From: Aurantimonas coralicida DSM 14790
GTDB lineage: Bacteria > Pseudomonadota > Alphaproteobacteria > Rhizobiales > Rhizobiaceae
Length of the DNA stretch: 64,000 nt
Assembly (NCBI RefSeq): GCF_000421645.1
Contig: NZ_ATXK01000002.1
Location: forward strand, 310,001-374,000
Reading direction: 5' to 3'
Below the pieces are notes generated by a model. It saw only the letters and a list, made by a program, of their open reading frames with translations. It had not been told where the DNA came from and made no database searches. A program made the translations under genes and the position numbers. Each line of letters starts with the position of its first letter. The stretch's first letter is position 1. Positions 24,870 through 34,350 of this stretch are shown here, piece after piece.

Positions 24870-26926
24870 CAGAGTTTCTCCTCGAACGTCACGTCACGCA
24901 CTCTAAGGGGGCCCGGCCGCAATTGAGTGATCACCGCCGTTGTGTCGAGTGTCACGCCGGGAATGCCCGACATCGTTACAAGCTGCGTCTTGGCCGGCGG
25001 CGGCGCGTCGACAGGATCCGCCGTCGTCAGCAACGGTACGTCGCGGGGCGGCGTGCCGTTCGCGCCGATCGCGATCGAGCTCGTCTCGATGACATTGACT
25101 TTCAGCGTGTGGATGCGACCGGGCCGCCGCACGATCGTATCGTCGCGATTGATCTTGATCCGCGGCATGGATTCCCAGACCGGTGCGACCCACTCGCCGA
25201 CCGTCATCGTTTCGCCGGGCCAGTCCGTCGAAATCACGCCGGCAGTGACAGTAAAAGGACCGATCGTGTAGCCGCTCGCCGTCTCGGCATAGACCGTGGC
25301 GCCGTCGGCGTGGTGTAGGCCGCTGACCGTTCCGGCCGAGTTCGCGGTCTTGATAGTCGCCGAGACTAGATAGGTGTCGGGCGAGAGGATCTCGTAGGCG
25401 AGCCCGTCGGCGCGTGACACCGTCAGCCACAACCGATTCTGCGCATCGACGCCCACCGAACGCACCGGCGCGCCGACGGAATATTCGAAGAAAGCAGTTA
25501 TCTCCTGGTCGCGGATGACCGTCGCGCCAATCAGTCGGCCGTCGTCGCGCAGCAGCCACAGCCGCGTCGCATCGGTGCTTTCCGAACCACGCTGCAGCGC
25601 GGTCATGACGATGCCTTCGACCAGGTGCGACGCCAGGAGCGATTCCATCCGGGCGGTGAACGCCGACGAGATGTCGTCGTAGGCGGTCGAGAACAGTACG
25701 CCGCCGCGCTGGCCGACATAATAGATGCGGTTTTCGATCTCGACCGGCACCGTACCGCGGGCGAGACCGTTTTCCGTCGTCTTAACGACGTTGAGTGCCT
25801 TGTCGCGCTCGATCACTCGGTCGGTGATGAAGTATTCCCGCTCGTCGGTGAACAGCAGGACATACTTGGAATCCTCCACATGTAGGATTTCCTCGACCGA
25901 ATTGGTGCGGATCGCTTCGAGCTTTGCCCCATCGGCGCGCTGCGACTCGATGTTGACGTTAAAATATTCTCCGGTCCGACTGAACAGCAGGCCCGACGGC
26001 TTTGCGCGAAGCGCGGCGTAGAGCAGACGATCTTGAATGATCGTCGCAAAACCGGGCCAGCCGCGCGATGCGGAGATCGCCGGCTCGCCCTTCGTCTCTC
26101 CGGTGACTTTGTGCGAAGCAAGGGCAGAGGCTTCGGAAGTGCTTACGACCTGCGCGCTGACATCATACTCGGTGCCAATGAGATCACCGCCGAACGTGAT
26201 GGTGATCTTGTTTGTGTTCTCGCCCGAGACGTCCGCGCTGGTGACAGTTACACCGGGCCCAAGCGACGGCAGTCCGGCAATGGCCGCTTGAACGAGGGCT
26301 GCAAAGCCTGATGTTTCGATATTGCCCGGAACGCCAGCATCGATAGATCCGGTTTCTTCGCCATCGACTATAATGTTGATTGATACGAAGTTTACTCCAT
26401 CGGCCCAGCGAAAGAATACCTCCCAAACGTCTGCGGTCTTTGAATAAGATCCACCGTAGTCGACCTCGGGAATTCTCTCATACGGCCAATCGTCGACGGT
26501 CCATACGCTATCCGATTGTCGCAGAACGCGGATCGATTTCAGATCGCGATGAAAGATCCCGATCGTATCGCCTTCTGCATAGAGCGAGGCCTCCGCAGCA
26601 ATCGTCGCGGTGATGGTCGGGATCGACAGCATCGCGACGAGCGTCAGCCCTTTGAAGATCTCGAGGCGGCCGGGCGAAATACCGATATGGAAATTGTCGG
26701 TCCGCGACCGTTTCAGCCGGAAGAAGCGAGGCGCGGCGCTGGCGCCGGACAGGGTGACGCGCCGCGTGCCGAACAGATTGCGATAGCCCGCCTGCGGGAT
26801 CGGCTCGACGTTGAGATAGCGCAGCCCGGCCGAGTAATACTGCTTGATGTCGACGCGCCCCGCGAGATCCCTCGCCAGCTCGCCGGCATTCATCGACTGC
26901 TGGCCGGTTCCTGCCTGTGCGACCAT
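24869..26926 (-). CDS. Tail tubular protein B (tail nozzle)
   Basis: 685 residues, beta-rich. It starts SMNAGELARDLAGRVDIKQY and continues GLRYLNVEPIPQAGYRNLFG, the hallmark N-terminus of nozzle proteins of short-tailed phages (T7 gp12 class). It also has QDRLLYAALRAKPSGLLFSR and VEEILHVEDSKYVLLFTDER, the beta-propeller-like core. It forms the distal tail tube and docks fibres. It follows tail tube A with overlapping stop and start. Confidence 0.9.
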   Translation of the reverse strand: MVAQAGTGQQSMNAGELARDLAGRVDIKQYYSAGLRYLNVEPIPQAGYRNLFGTRRVTLSGASAAPRFFRLKRSRTDNFHIGISPGRLEIFKGLTLVAMLSIPTITATIAAEASLYAEGDTIGIFHRDLKSIRVLRQSDSVWTVDDWPYERIPEVDYGGSYSKTADVWEVFFRWADGVNFVSINIIVDGEETGSIDAGVPGNIETSGFAALVQAAIAGLPSLGPGVTVTSADVSGENTNKITITFGGDLIGTEYDVSAQVVSTSEASALASHKVTGETKGEPAISASRGWPGFATIIQDRLLYAALRAKPSGLLFSRTGEYFNVNIESQRADGAKLEAIRTNSVEEILHVEDSKYVLLFTDEREYFITDRVIERDKALNVVKTTENGLARGTVPVEIENRIYYVGQRGGVLFSTAYDDISSAFTARMESLLASHLVEGIVMTALQRGSESTDATRLWLLRDDGRLIGATVIRDQEITAFFEYSVGAPVRSVGVDAQNRLWLTVSRADGLAYEILSPDTYLVSATIKTANSAGTVSGLHHADGATVYAETASGYTIGPFTVTAGVISTDWPGETMTVGEWVAPVWESMPRIKINRDDTIVRRPGRIHTLKVNVIETSSIAIGANGTPPRDVPLLTTADPVDAPPPAKTQLVTMSGIPGVTLDTTAVITQLRPGPLRVRDVTFEEKL

Positions 26927-27549
26927 CAGCCGAACCGCGCGTCGGAGAGAGGATCACGCCAGCGATTGGCCGAATCCGGCGGATCACTGGCGACGTTCTG
27001 GCTGATCAGCCGTCCGAACAGGCCGCCGGTTCCGCCTTGGCTAGACGTGCCGAATGCCTGCTGCCAATAGGTCGCCTCGAGCTCCTGGTCGCCCTGTATC
27101 GGTACGGCCAGCGTGCCAGCGAGGGCCGTGGTGAAGGCGGCTCGGAAGGCCGGATCCCAGACGGCCGGGTCGACCTCGACCTTGCAGCGGGCCCAGACCG
27201 CGTCAACGTCGGCGAACAGCTCGCCACCTTCGATCGAGAAATCGCGCAAGGGTACGTCGCGGCGCGGGTCGGACAGGACTTTGAGCGGCTCGCCGATGCG
27301 GTTGCCGGGCAGGCCGAAGCGGTAGCACCAGCCGTTCTCCGGCATGAGATCGACGCGGACCAGGCGATAGGTGACGCGGCAGAACGTCCAGTCGTGCAGG
27401 CCGAAGCAATGCGCGACAAGATCCGGCCAGACCGCGTCGACCTTGCCGGAGATGTGGTTTTCGTCGTCGATTGAGAAGGTCGCCGCCTGGCCGAGCTTGA
27501 TCAGCGCACGGTTGACCACCGTTGCCTTATCGATCGTTTGCTCGGCCAT
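26926..27549 (-). CDS. Tail tubular protein A (head-tail adaptor)
   Basis: 207 residues, normal for T7 gp11-class adaptors. Signature start: VVNRALIKLGQAATFSIDDE, then HDWTFCRVTYRLVRVD. It joins portal and nozzle. ATG 27549 is 26 bp after the stop of the small capsid-associated gene. Confidence 0.9.
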   Translation of the reverse strand: MAEQTIDKATVVNRALIKLGQAATFSIDDENHISGKVDAVWPDLVAHCFGLHDWTFCRVTYRLVRVDLMPENGWCYRFGLPGNRIGEPLKVLSDPRRDVPLRDFSIEGGELFADVDAVWARCKVEVDPAVWDPAFRAAFTTALAGTLAVPIQGDQELEATYWQQAFGTSSQGGTGGLFGRLISQNVASDPPDSANRWRDPLSDARFG

Positions 27550-27575
27550 GGCGGCGTCTCCTCCTGTTCGACTGC

Positions 27576-27845
27576 TTAGGCGACGCCGTCGTCGACAGTG
27601 ACGACGCCGGAGGCAACATTGGTGACGATCAGATCGAGCATCGCCGGCGTGCCATCAACAGCGACGGAGCAGAAGATCCGGTCGCCCTTCTTGAGGTTGA
27701 AGCGCGTCGCAGCGTCGTTGAAGTAGCCCGCCGCGTTAAGGGTGGCTGCTGCATCCGGGGTGGAGTAGGCGTAGTGGTTTGCTTGGTTACGGGATCCGCG
27801 ATCACTGGTCGCGTAGCGCGACATTGCCTTGACGTTGAGTGCCAT
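27576..27845 (-). CDS. Small head-associated protein (possible capsid decoration)
   Basis: 89 residues. NHYAYSTPDAAATLNAAGYF, then KKGDRIFCSVAVDG and VTNVASGVVTVDD predict a compact beta protein. Genes of this size and type directly follow the major capsid gene in several podoviruses and often encode head decoration. ATG 27845 has an AGGAGG site; the frame is open upstream to 27899 but without a ribosome site. Confidence 0.68.
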   Translation of the reverse strand: MALNVKAMSRYATSDRGSRNQANHYAYSTPDAAATLNAAGYFNDAATRFNLKKGDRIFCSVAVDGTPAMLDLIVTNVASGVVTVDDGVA

Positions 27846-27913
27846 GGTTGGCCTCCTGCTGGTGAGAAGGGGAGACCGGCAGCACTCGCCGCCGGTCAAT
27901 CAGTTCGAACCGC

Positions 27914-28834
27914 TTAGGCGACGCGGGTCGGGCGAACCTGCGCCTTGACGCGAATCCGCTTGACGCCCTCGGGCAGAATGCCGACCGAGTTGCCGGACAA
28001 GCCCACCTTGGCGAGCATCGGCGTACCCTCGTAGTCGGCATGCGTGGTGATCGAGGGAGTTTCCTGATCCCACTCGGCTTCGTTGCCCATGGCGTCCGTC
28101 GCCCACATGAACGTGTCGATGTAGCCGGAGGTATCGAAGCCGTTGCCGGCGCTGCCGGTGCCGTATGCTCCGGTGCCATAAACGAAGTGCTCATCGGGCA
28201 GCGTCATGATGTGGATGCCCCGCCAGGTGCGCTTGCGGATCGCCGCAGACTTGGCGAAGGGCAAATCTGCCGAGCCGATATAGTCGGCGTTGGCGAATTC
28301 CTTGATCATCATGAACTGGTCGAACAGCGCTTCAGTCACCGGCCACCAGACGTCTTCCTCGGCGCCAGCTCCGCGGATCTGCGAATGCGCCTCGAGCGCG
28401 TCGAGGAGGTCGATCGCTGCGGAGCCGTCGCCGATCGTCTTCACCTCGGCATTGCCAACGGCGAATGTGTTCAGCGCCTCGAACTTGAGATTATCGCGCT
28501 TGCGACGAATGGCCTTCGACAGCATCGTGCCGACAGCAGCTTGCTCGTTCGGACCCTGCCGGCGAGCGTCCTGGACGCGCATCCAGGCAGACGCCTCGAA
28601 ATCGCGGACCGACACCTGGACCATGGAAAGATCCGGGTTCGTGTTCTGGATCTTCTGGATGGAGCCGGAGAGCTCGTAGGCCTCGACGCGGCCGATCACC
28701 GGGAACTTGATGACGCCGGCGCCGCCGTCGCCGCGGGCCATTGTGCCGTCGAGGAAGCCGCCATTCGACTGGTAGCGGGCGCGGACCATGTCGCGAATTT
28801 TTTCGCGATACCACAGGGGAGCGAGAACGGTCAT
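27914..28834 (-). CDS. Major capsid protein
   Basis: 306 residues. It lies between scaffold and adaptor genes, where the capsid gene sits in this phage type. Pattern: APLWYREKIRDMVRARYQSN, FPVIGRVEAYELSG, and a C-terminal GLSGNSVGILPEGVKRIRVK, consistent with a HK97-fold capsid without an N-terminal delta domain, hence the separate scaffold gene. A 159-bp gap upstream separates it from scaffold. Confidence 0.87.
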   Translation of the reverse strand: MTVLAPLWYREKIRDMVRARYQSNGGFLDGTMARGDGGAGVIKFPVIGRVEAYELSGSIQKIQNTNPDLSMVQVSVRDFEASAWMRVQDARRQGPNEQAAVGTMLSKAIRRKRDNLKFEALNTFAVGNAEVKTIGDGSAAIDLLDALEAHSQIRGAGAEEDVWWPVTEALFDQFMMIKEFANADYIGSADLPFAKSAAIRKRTWRGIHIMTLPDEHFVYGTGAYGTGSAGNGFDTSGYIDTFMWATDAMGNEAEWDQETPSITTHADYEGTPMLAKVGLSGNSVGILPEGVKRIRVKAQVRPTRVA

Positions 28835-28993
28835 GTGGGGAAAACCCTCTTGGTGTGATGATGGACGAAATCACCGAGGGCCGATTAGCCGGAGCCGCAA
28901 CGGGTCCGGTGAAGGATAGCCGTCGCTCTGTCCAGGTCGCTCCCGTCCGGTAGCAGCCAGATGATGCATCGGGCGGGAGCCCGTTAAATGCCG

Positions 28994-29890
28994 TCAGTCG
29001 CCGGGCAGCGTCTTCTGATAATCGGCGTTGAGCTGTTCGTAGCTCTTGCGATCGAACTTCGCATTGCCGGGGGTGTTCTCCGGCAGCGCCGAGCGTCGCG
29101 CCAGTTCGGTGCGCGCGTCGCCGCCTGACCCGCCCTGGCCGCCGTCGCCGTTGGTCGGCTGCGCTTGGCCGGAACCGCCGATCTGGCCTTTGAAGAACTC
29201 AATAGCCTTGATGCCCTTGGCGCTGTCGCCGAGCATCATGGTCATGTGGTCGGCCGATTCCTTGTCGAGTCCGCGCGCAACCATGCTCTCGACCCAGCCA
29301 TGCGCGTCGTTGATACGCCGCTCGACGGCTGCATCCTGCTGCTGCTGCGGCATCGACGCGGCATTCTCCGGCAGTAGCGCCTCGCGCTCGGCAGCGACGT
29401 CGATCGCCGGCTCGAGCAGGCCCATCTCGGCGGCGCCGCCCATATAGACCTCAAGCAGACCGTGCAGCTGGGACTTGGATATGCCCAGTTCCTTGGCCTT
29501 GCTGGCAACGTCATCGAACAGGCCGTCGCCTTCGAGCGTGTCGAAATAGGGTCTGACCTTCTCGTCGACCTCGCCGAACTCGCGATAGGCGGCGATGTCG
29601 TCGGGCACGCCCTTGTCGCTGTCGCGCTTGCGATAGCCGTCGACCGCCTTGAACAGCTTGTCGATCGTCTCGCGATCATCCTTGCCGTGGTAGCTGTCGG
29701 CAAGGCCCTCCGGTCGGTAGGGCCCCTCGGCTGCAGCAGCTGCGGCACCAGCATCGGCAGCGGCCGCTTGCGCTGCTGGATCAGCAGCAGCAGCAGGATC
29801 AGCTGCGGCCGCGGCAGGATCCGCAGCTGCTGCGCCGCCACCGGTGCCATCGTCCGGACTGCGCAGGATGCGCTCGAGCAGGTTCTTCAT
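28994..29890 (-). CDS. Capsid scaffolding protein
   Basis: 298 residues, acidic and helical. Residues 20-52 are a low-complexity tract of Ala with repeated DPAAAA units, encoded by GC-rich repeats; the middle has a coiled-coil-prone region and the C-terminus is Gly/Gln-rich then basic (KFDRKSYEQLNADYQKTLPG). Composition and position just before the capsid gene are typical of scaffolds that drive head assembly and then leave. Confidence 0.82.
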   Translation of the reverse strand: MKNLLERILRSPDDGTGGGAAAADPAAAAADPAAAADPAAQAAAADAGAAAAAAEGPYRPEGLADSYHGKDDRETIDKLFKAVDGYRKRDSDKGVPDDIAAYREFGEVDEKVRPYFDTLEGDGLFDDVASKAKELGISKSQLHGLLEVYMGGAAEMGLLEPAIDVAAEREALLPENAASMPQQQQDAAVERRINDAHGWVESMVARGLDKESADHMTMMLGDSAKGIKAIEFFKGQIGGSGQAQPTNGDGGQGGSGGDARTELARRSALPENTPGNAKFDRKSYEQLNADYQKTLPGD

Positions 29891-29891
29891 G

Positions 29892-30254
29892 TCAGCCTCG
29901 CTGGTTGTCGATCAACTCTTGCCCGCGCCGGATCGCCGCGAGGATAACCTCGCCGACGCCTTCGATGCCCTGCCGGTTCGCGGTCAGGAGCGCGGTTTCC
30001 TCGAAACTCTTGCCGGTGGCGCGGAACGGCTGCCGGAAGGTGATGTCCATGAGCCATTCGATGACCTCGCGGCCCTTCGGCGAATTCAGCCCCTGCGCCA
30101 GGTACATCGCGACGTCGTCGGATGGCTGGTTATGGATCGGCTGTTCCCGCCGCGGCGCGAACATCTCCTCGAGCCCTTCCCAGCCGGTGCCGGTCGCCTG
30201 CTCGAGCGCGTCCATCGACCGCGCCTGGCGCGGTCCGTATGCTACTTGGGTCAT
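29892..30254 (-). CDS. Bbp19-like phage head protein
   Basis: 120 residues. EWLMDITFRQPFRATGKSFE followed by ETALLTANRQGIEGVGEVIL is the signature of the Bbp19-type family found between portal and scaffold in temperate podoviruses. Role unknown. The start overlaps the portal stop (ATGA). Confidence 0.75.
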   Translation of the reverse strand: MTQVAYGPRQARSMDALEQATGTGWEGLEEMFAPRREQPIHNQPSDDVAMYLAQGLNSPKGREVIEWLMDITFRQPFRATGKSFEETALLTANRQGIEGVGEVILAAIRRGQELIDNQRG

Positions 30255-31813
30255 TCTGCCATCGCTTGTTCGATCATCTGGGGCGCTGCCTGCTGCATGG
30301 CGCCGGCGGCCATCAGCTGGAGCTGCTGCTGTTGTCGCTGATTTTCGATCTCTGCCCGCTCCTTGTCGGTCGGGATCAGCGCCTTGTCGATTTGCAGCCC
30401 ATCTCCGATCTTCTCGAGTACCAGGTTGATGTGGGCGTAGAGCCCGATGCTCTCGGGCCCGGCGATCGCCCCGACCATTTCGATGTAGTTGGCGATCGAG
30501 GCGAGCCGTCCGGCATTCATCGCCGCCTGCATGGGCGACTGCACGGACGTCGCGATCAGGAACTGGTCGACATTCAACGGCATCGACAGAAAGCCGGCGT
30601 CGTAAAGGATCTCGGCAACACGCGGCACGATGACGGGCATGATCTCGTTTGAGAGACGGCCAAAGGCGCCAATATGGGTTTCGGCTTTCTGCCGCAGCTG
30701 CCCAACGATCTCCGACGCCGAGCGTGGCGTGCCGCTCTTGTCGGCGATGCGGTTGTCGAACAGCGCCATTTTGATGTCGTCGCGCAGATTGCCGATGATC
30801 ATCGACGCGACATCGAGCCGCCCACTGGCCGGATCGATGCGGGAGACGTCCGGACCGAGAATGCCGCCTGTCGACTGCATCGGCCAGAACTCGCCGGGGC
30901 CGACGCGCACCGTGTCGGGGTTGAACGTTCCGCCCGCGCGGTAGCCCCAGATCCCGAGCATCTGGATCGCCGCCGCCTTCAGCGCCAGCTCCTGCGCCTT
31001 GTTCAGCGTCTTGATCGACGGCAGCGCCAAGAGCACCGGCCCGCGTCCATAGGGTTCACCCGGCACGCGGTAATATCGCGGAATCGCGATCGGCTGCGTC
31101 CGCGACCAGCTCGTATCGATCGGCTCGGGGCTTTCGGCGATGAACGCCGCAAAGGTCCAGCCGAACTTGTTGCCACCTGTGAGCTTGACCCAATCCTGAT
31201 AGATCGTCTCGACTTGGCCAGCCTTGCTGGCATCCTTAAAGCCGTCGGGGAACTTGCCGTCCGGAAAAGCGTCGATGATCTGCTGACGCTCGAGCTGCTG
31301 TTTCCAGGACACGAAGTTCGTGCGACCGCTCATGTCGATGCCGATCGCGATCTCGTCGAACGGGATTGAGACGAACAGCACCGGGTTCTGCGCGTCGCCC
31401 TTGATAGGCAGGAGCGCACCGGTGCCGACGCCGAGATCGATGCAGGTTTCGTGCAGGCTCGTGTCCCAATCTCCCGTCTGGAAGAACGGGTGCATAGCGC
31501 TGCCGACCTTCTCGAGTTCGCGGTCGAGCTTCACCGCGCCGGCGCCGAGCTTGAGCCGCGCCAGGGCGCCCGATTGCAGGGTGAATGGCGCCTGACCAGA
31601 AGGAAACAAATCCTGCTGCAGCGAGCCCGCAAAATGCATCGACGACATGGTCGCGGTCATGTCGAAGATCCGGTCGATCGGATTCTTCGTCTGGCCTTCG
31701 CCGCCTGGCCGACGGTGCGGGATCGCGTATTCGTAGGCGTCCCGATAGAGCGCGTCCCACGGTGTGCGGCGCGACCAGATTTGCCGGCGCCTGACGACGT
31801 GCCGATCTTCCAT
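30251..31813 (-). CDS. Head-tail connector (portal) protein
   Basis: 520 residues, the usual size for T7 gp8-class portals. FDMTATMSSMHFAGSLQQDL, FPSGQAPF and a Gln-rich C-terminal helix (ENQRQQQQLQLMAAGAMQQA) match the family. A dodecamer would form the DNA entry pore. It ends overlapping the Bbp19-like gene. Confidence 0.9.
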   Translation of the reverse strand: MEDRHVVRRRQIWSRRTPWDALYRDAYEYAIPHRRPGGEGQTKNPIDRIFDMTATMSSMHFAGSLQQDLFPSGQAPFTLQSGALARLKLGAGAVKLDRELEKVGSAMHPFFQTGDWDTSLHETCIDLGVGTGALLPIKGDAQNPVLFVSIPFDEIAIGIDMSGRTNFVSWKQQLERQQIIDAFPDGKFPDGFKDASKAGQVETIYQDWVKLTGGNKFGWTFAAFIAESPEPIDTSWSRTQPIAIPRYYRVPGEPYGRGPVLLALPSIKTLNKAQELALKAAAIQMLGIWGYRAGGTFNPDTVRVGPGEFWPMQSTGGILGPDVSRIDPASGRLDVASMIIGNLRDDIKMALFDNRIADKSGTPRSASEIVGQLRQKAETHIGAFGRLSNEIMPVIVPRVAEILYDAGFLSMPLNVDQFLIATSVQSPMQAAMNAGRLASIANYIEMVGAIAGPESIGLYAHINLVLEKIGDGLQIDKALIPTDKERAEIENQRQQQQLQLMAAGAMQQAAPQMIEQAMAE

Positions 31814-31816
31814 CGA

Positions 31817-32035
31817 TCAGCCGCCCAACGTCGTGGCGAGGCCGCCTTTCGACGTGTCCGACAGGAGCAGGCGCTTGCCGCGTGGCGCGCGACGGGACGC
31901 GCCGGTCGCCTTGCCGTCTTCGTTCAGCGCCGCCAGCTGCCGGTCGTTGGCGACGGCCTGGAGCTGGCGCTGTTCTGCCGCCGCCTTCTTGGCATCGTCA
32001 TTGCCGCCGAAGATCATCTTCGCCACATCGCCCAT
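31817..32035 (-). CDS. Small phage protein next to portal
   Basis: 72 residues: a short amphipathic start, a helical Gln/Ala-rich middle (AAEQRQLQAVANDRQLAALN) and a basic ASRRAPRGKRLLLSD segment. Small proteins with this layout commonly precede the portal gene in temperate podoviruses; function unknown. It overlaps the upstream gene by 38 bp; ATG 32017 is an alternative start. Confidence 0.65.
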   Translation of the reverse strand: MGDVAKMIFGGNDDAKKAAAEQRQLQAVANDRQLAALNEDGKATGASRRAPRGKRLLLSDTSKGGLATTLGG

Positions 32036-32426
32036 CGCCGATCCACCTCAATTCGGTTTCATCCTTGCCAGTCGGGACGAACCCGGCCAGGCGGTGCATC
32101 CGGCGGCGCGTCCGATCTTCCGGGCCGACACGCGCAAGGATGACGACGCCATGATCGGCGAGCGGGCGCAGCATTAACTGGCAGATCCGGATCAATCGCC
32201 GCATGTGCGGGCGTGCCGCGCGCGAGAATCGCGTGCAGAGTTCCACGCGATCCGGCGTCTCGGGAAACAGCCAGGCCACGGCGATCGGCGCCCCGGCCAG
32301 GCGGATGGAGACGGAATGGCTCTTTCGGTGCTGCAGGACGAGCACGCGTCGTCGGGAGGAGCCGGCCGCCAAGGTCAGCACGTCGAGGATCGGCGCAGGT
32401 GCAAGAACTTCGAATTCCTTACACAC
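31998..32426 (-). CDS. GNAT-like internal virion protein (T7 gp13-like, tentative)
   Basis: 142 residues from GTG 32426, which overlaps the terminase stop. The middle and end (IRICQLMLRPLADHGVVILA, then NRTRxRMHRLAGF-like segment) recall the acetyltransferase-like fold of T7 gp13-type proteins, in which a Gln/Arg-rich helix meets a final strand. An ATG at 32492 in the same frame would add 22 residues overlapping terminase. Family assignment is tentative. Confidence 0.55.
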   Translation of the reverse strand: MCKEFEVLAPAPILDVLTLAAGSSRRRVLVLQHRKSHSVSIRLAGAPIAVAWLFPETPDRVELCTRFSRAARPHMRRLIRICQLMLRPLADHGVVILARVGPEDRTRRRMHRLAGFVPTGKDETELRWIGDGRCGEDDLRRQ

Positions 32427-33993
32427 TGAATACGTCGAAGTCTGAACGCACGCGCCGCGACGAGATCGGTACGACCTTTCCGGGACGCCCATTCTGCGCC
32501 GCGTCCGAGATCATGCCGGCCCGGGTGCGATGGCCGAGCGCTAGATACTGCCATGCGTCCTGAATGTGGGAATATTCGTTCTTCGCCACCGCCAGGCGAT
32601 CGGTTGCGCCGGCGCTGGCCTGTTTGGTCAGCTTGTAGTGCGCAGCGAAACCGCCTGTCGTGACCTCGCATCCGTTCGAGACCAGCAGCCGCGGCGTGTT
32701 CCCGTCGATCATGCCCGACAGGTACCAGCGCACGGCGTCGTGGCGCAGGCCGGGCTCGTTCGATGGCGCCGGCATGATTGAGATGTTCAGTGCTCGCGCG
32801 ACGATCTCCATGTGGGCCAGCTCGCCGGCCTGACGATCGGCACCGTAATAGGCCGATGGATCGGCCCAGGCTTCGTTGACCGGGAAGCCGGGGAAGTCGG
32901 CGAGCAGCACCTCGAGGATCATCTGGGCAAAGCGTGTCGGCCCGGTGCCAGGATCGGTGCAGATTTCGCGCAACATGCGCATCTGGCCGTTCGGCATGAA
33001 CTGGCCGATGCCACAGGCGGGCGAGCCGCCGGCATCTAGGCCGAGGCCGATTGGCAGACCTCGAACCGGCTGCAGCACCTGGTCGGCGCGGTGCACCTCG
33101 ATGTTGAATTCCGGATAGACGGCTTTGCCGTCGGTCGCATAGCCCGGCTTGCCGTGTACGAATCGACGGACGTCATTTTCCGTCATCGTCTGGGCTTCCA
33201 TTTCGTAGGATGACCGCGGCTTGCCTGCGCGGTTTTCCGCTTGGGGCGACAGACCGGACGGCTGCGAGTGCAGCACGTAGCCGGGCAACTGCTCCGCCTT
33301 CTTGGCGTAGCCGGTGAAACGCAGCGTCCAGTTGCTGATGTCTGGAGGGTTCATGTCGCCCCAGATCATCCGTGGCAGGATCACCTCGCCAGGCGTCGGC
33401 GTCAGGCCCATGAGCTTGAACGCCGCCTCTGAATCCTTGGACACGCGCTCGAGCTCGGAATCGGCGATCTGCGACACCGGTGGGTATCGCCCGGTGCGCT
33501 GCAGGAACAGCCCCGCTACGCGCTCGTCGAGCGCGTCGCACTCGTTCATCCAGCCGAGCGAGATCTCGTAGCCCTTGATGAACTGCTCGATCGACTGGTC
33601 GCCGATCGCGCCGGTCTCGAGCTGCAGGTCGACCTTGACCTTTTCCGAGCCGCGCAGGGTCTCCCATTGCAGGCGATGGCGCACCGGACGGTCCTGGCCG
33701 CCGGAATAGTCAACCGTCCAGGGATGGTTCTCCGGAAAGGCTTCGTGCCAGGAGGCGAGCGCCGTGCGCGCGAAATCGCGATAGGTCGTGCGGATGCAGG
33801 CGATCTTAACGCGCACCCAGCCATCCTTGCAGACCGGCATGTAGCGCGTTGCCAGGAGCGGCCCCTTGAACACCGAAGCGACCGTCTTGCCGGATCCTGC
33901 CGGCCCCATGATGATGTCCACAGGACCGCGCGCCTGCAGGAAGTTCGCCCCGACCGGACCTGGCGGCCTGTAGCGCTGAATATCGATTCCCAT
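32419..33993 (-). CDS. Terminase large subunit
   Basis: 524 residues. Walker A is GPAGSGKTVAS near residue 32; ATPase elements include LGWMNECDALDE (Walker-B-like with coupling residues). The nuclease half has GLGLDAGGSPACGIGQ (first Asp) and NEYSHIQDAWQYLALG (late Asp). It powers DNA packaging and cuts concatemers. ATG 33993 gives a natural N-terminus; an in-frame GTG lies at 34020. Confidence 0.9.
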   Translation of the reverse strand: MGIDIQRYRPPGPVGANFLQARGPVDIIMGPAGSGKTVASVFKGPLLATRYMPVCKDGWVRVKIACIRTTYRDFARTALASWHEAFPENHPWTVDYSGGQDRPVRHRLQWETLRGSEKVKVDLQLETGAIGDQSIEQFIKGYEISLGWMNECDALDERVAGLFLQRTGRYPPVSQIADSELERVSKDSEAAFKLMGLTPTPGEVILPRMIWGDMNPPDISNWTLRFTGYAKKAEQLPGYVLHSQPSGLSPQAENRAGKPRSSYEMEAQTMTENDVRRFVHGKPGYATDGKAVYPEFNIEVHRADQVLQPVRGLPIGLGLDAGGSPACGIGQFMPNGQMRMLREICTDPGTGPTRFAQMILEVLLADFPGFPVNEAWADPSAYYGADRQAGELAHMEIVARALNISIMPAPSNEPGLRHDAVRWYLSGMIDGNTPRLLVSNGCEVTTGGFAAHYKLTKQASAGATDRLAVAKNEYSHIQDAWQYLALGHRTRAGMISDAAQNGRPGKVVPISSRRVRSDFDVFSV

Positions 33994-34047
33994 GACCCGA
34001 ACCCGTTGCCCAAGACGCACGGTTGCACCCGCGGCCCGATTCCCAAG

Positions 34048-34350
34048 CTAATGAATTTCCGCCGTCGTTGAGTGAGGACAGACCCGGATCGCTGTGTGTG
34101 TGAGAGCCGACCCCCCAGGGGAGGGTGCGCGCGCGCGGTTTTGAAGCCTCGCGCGGGCGCCCGCGCGCGCGCGCGGGGGGTGGGGGCGGGGTCCGGCGCC
34201 GCGACGGCTAGCCGGTGGACCGGCGAGGGCGATGCCGTCGCCAGATGCCGTCGCGTCTTCGATCATTTTCAATGATGTGCCGTCGCCCGGAAACGCCAGT
34301 GATACCAGAGCCTTGGCGATATCGTGAGGCGTCTTCGCCCAGCGTCTCAC
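34048..34350 (-). CDS. Small coupled ORF with GC-repeat-encoded tail
   Basis: 100 residues from GTG 34350, which overlaps the stop of the small-terminase-like gene (GTGA), the coupling used throughout this phage. Residues 1-48 (WAKTPHDIAKALVSLAFPGD) look like an ordinary protein. Residues 49-85 are Arg/Ala/Pro-rich because the frame runs through an alternating CG tract. Function unknown; the tail may be a by-product of a DNA signal in this place. Confidence 0.5.
   Translation of the reverse strand: MRRWAKTPHDIAKALVSLAFPGDGTSLKMIEDATASGDGIALAGPPASRRGAGPRPHPPRARAGARARLQNRARAPSPGGSALTHTAIRVCPHSTTAEIH
34125..34200. repeat. Alternating CG tract with perfect 18-bp palindrome
   Basis: Runs of alternating G and C at 34126-34138 and 34149-34176, followed by a G-rich stretch to 34190. 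CGCGCGGGCGCCCGCGCG (34150-34167) is a perfect palindrome. It could adopt Z-DNA or cruciform structure. It lies between the two terminase genes, where packaging sites often are. Confidence 0.7.

Noticed and set aside
24303-34020. Possible programmed frameshift or broken structural gene
   Set aside because: All structural frames are full length with normal spacing; no slippery site followed by an overlapping extension was found.
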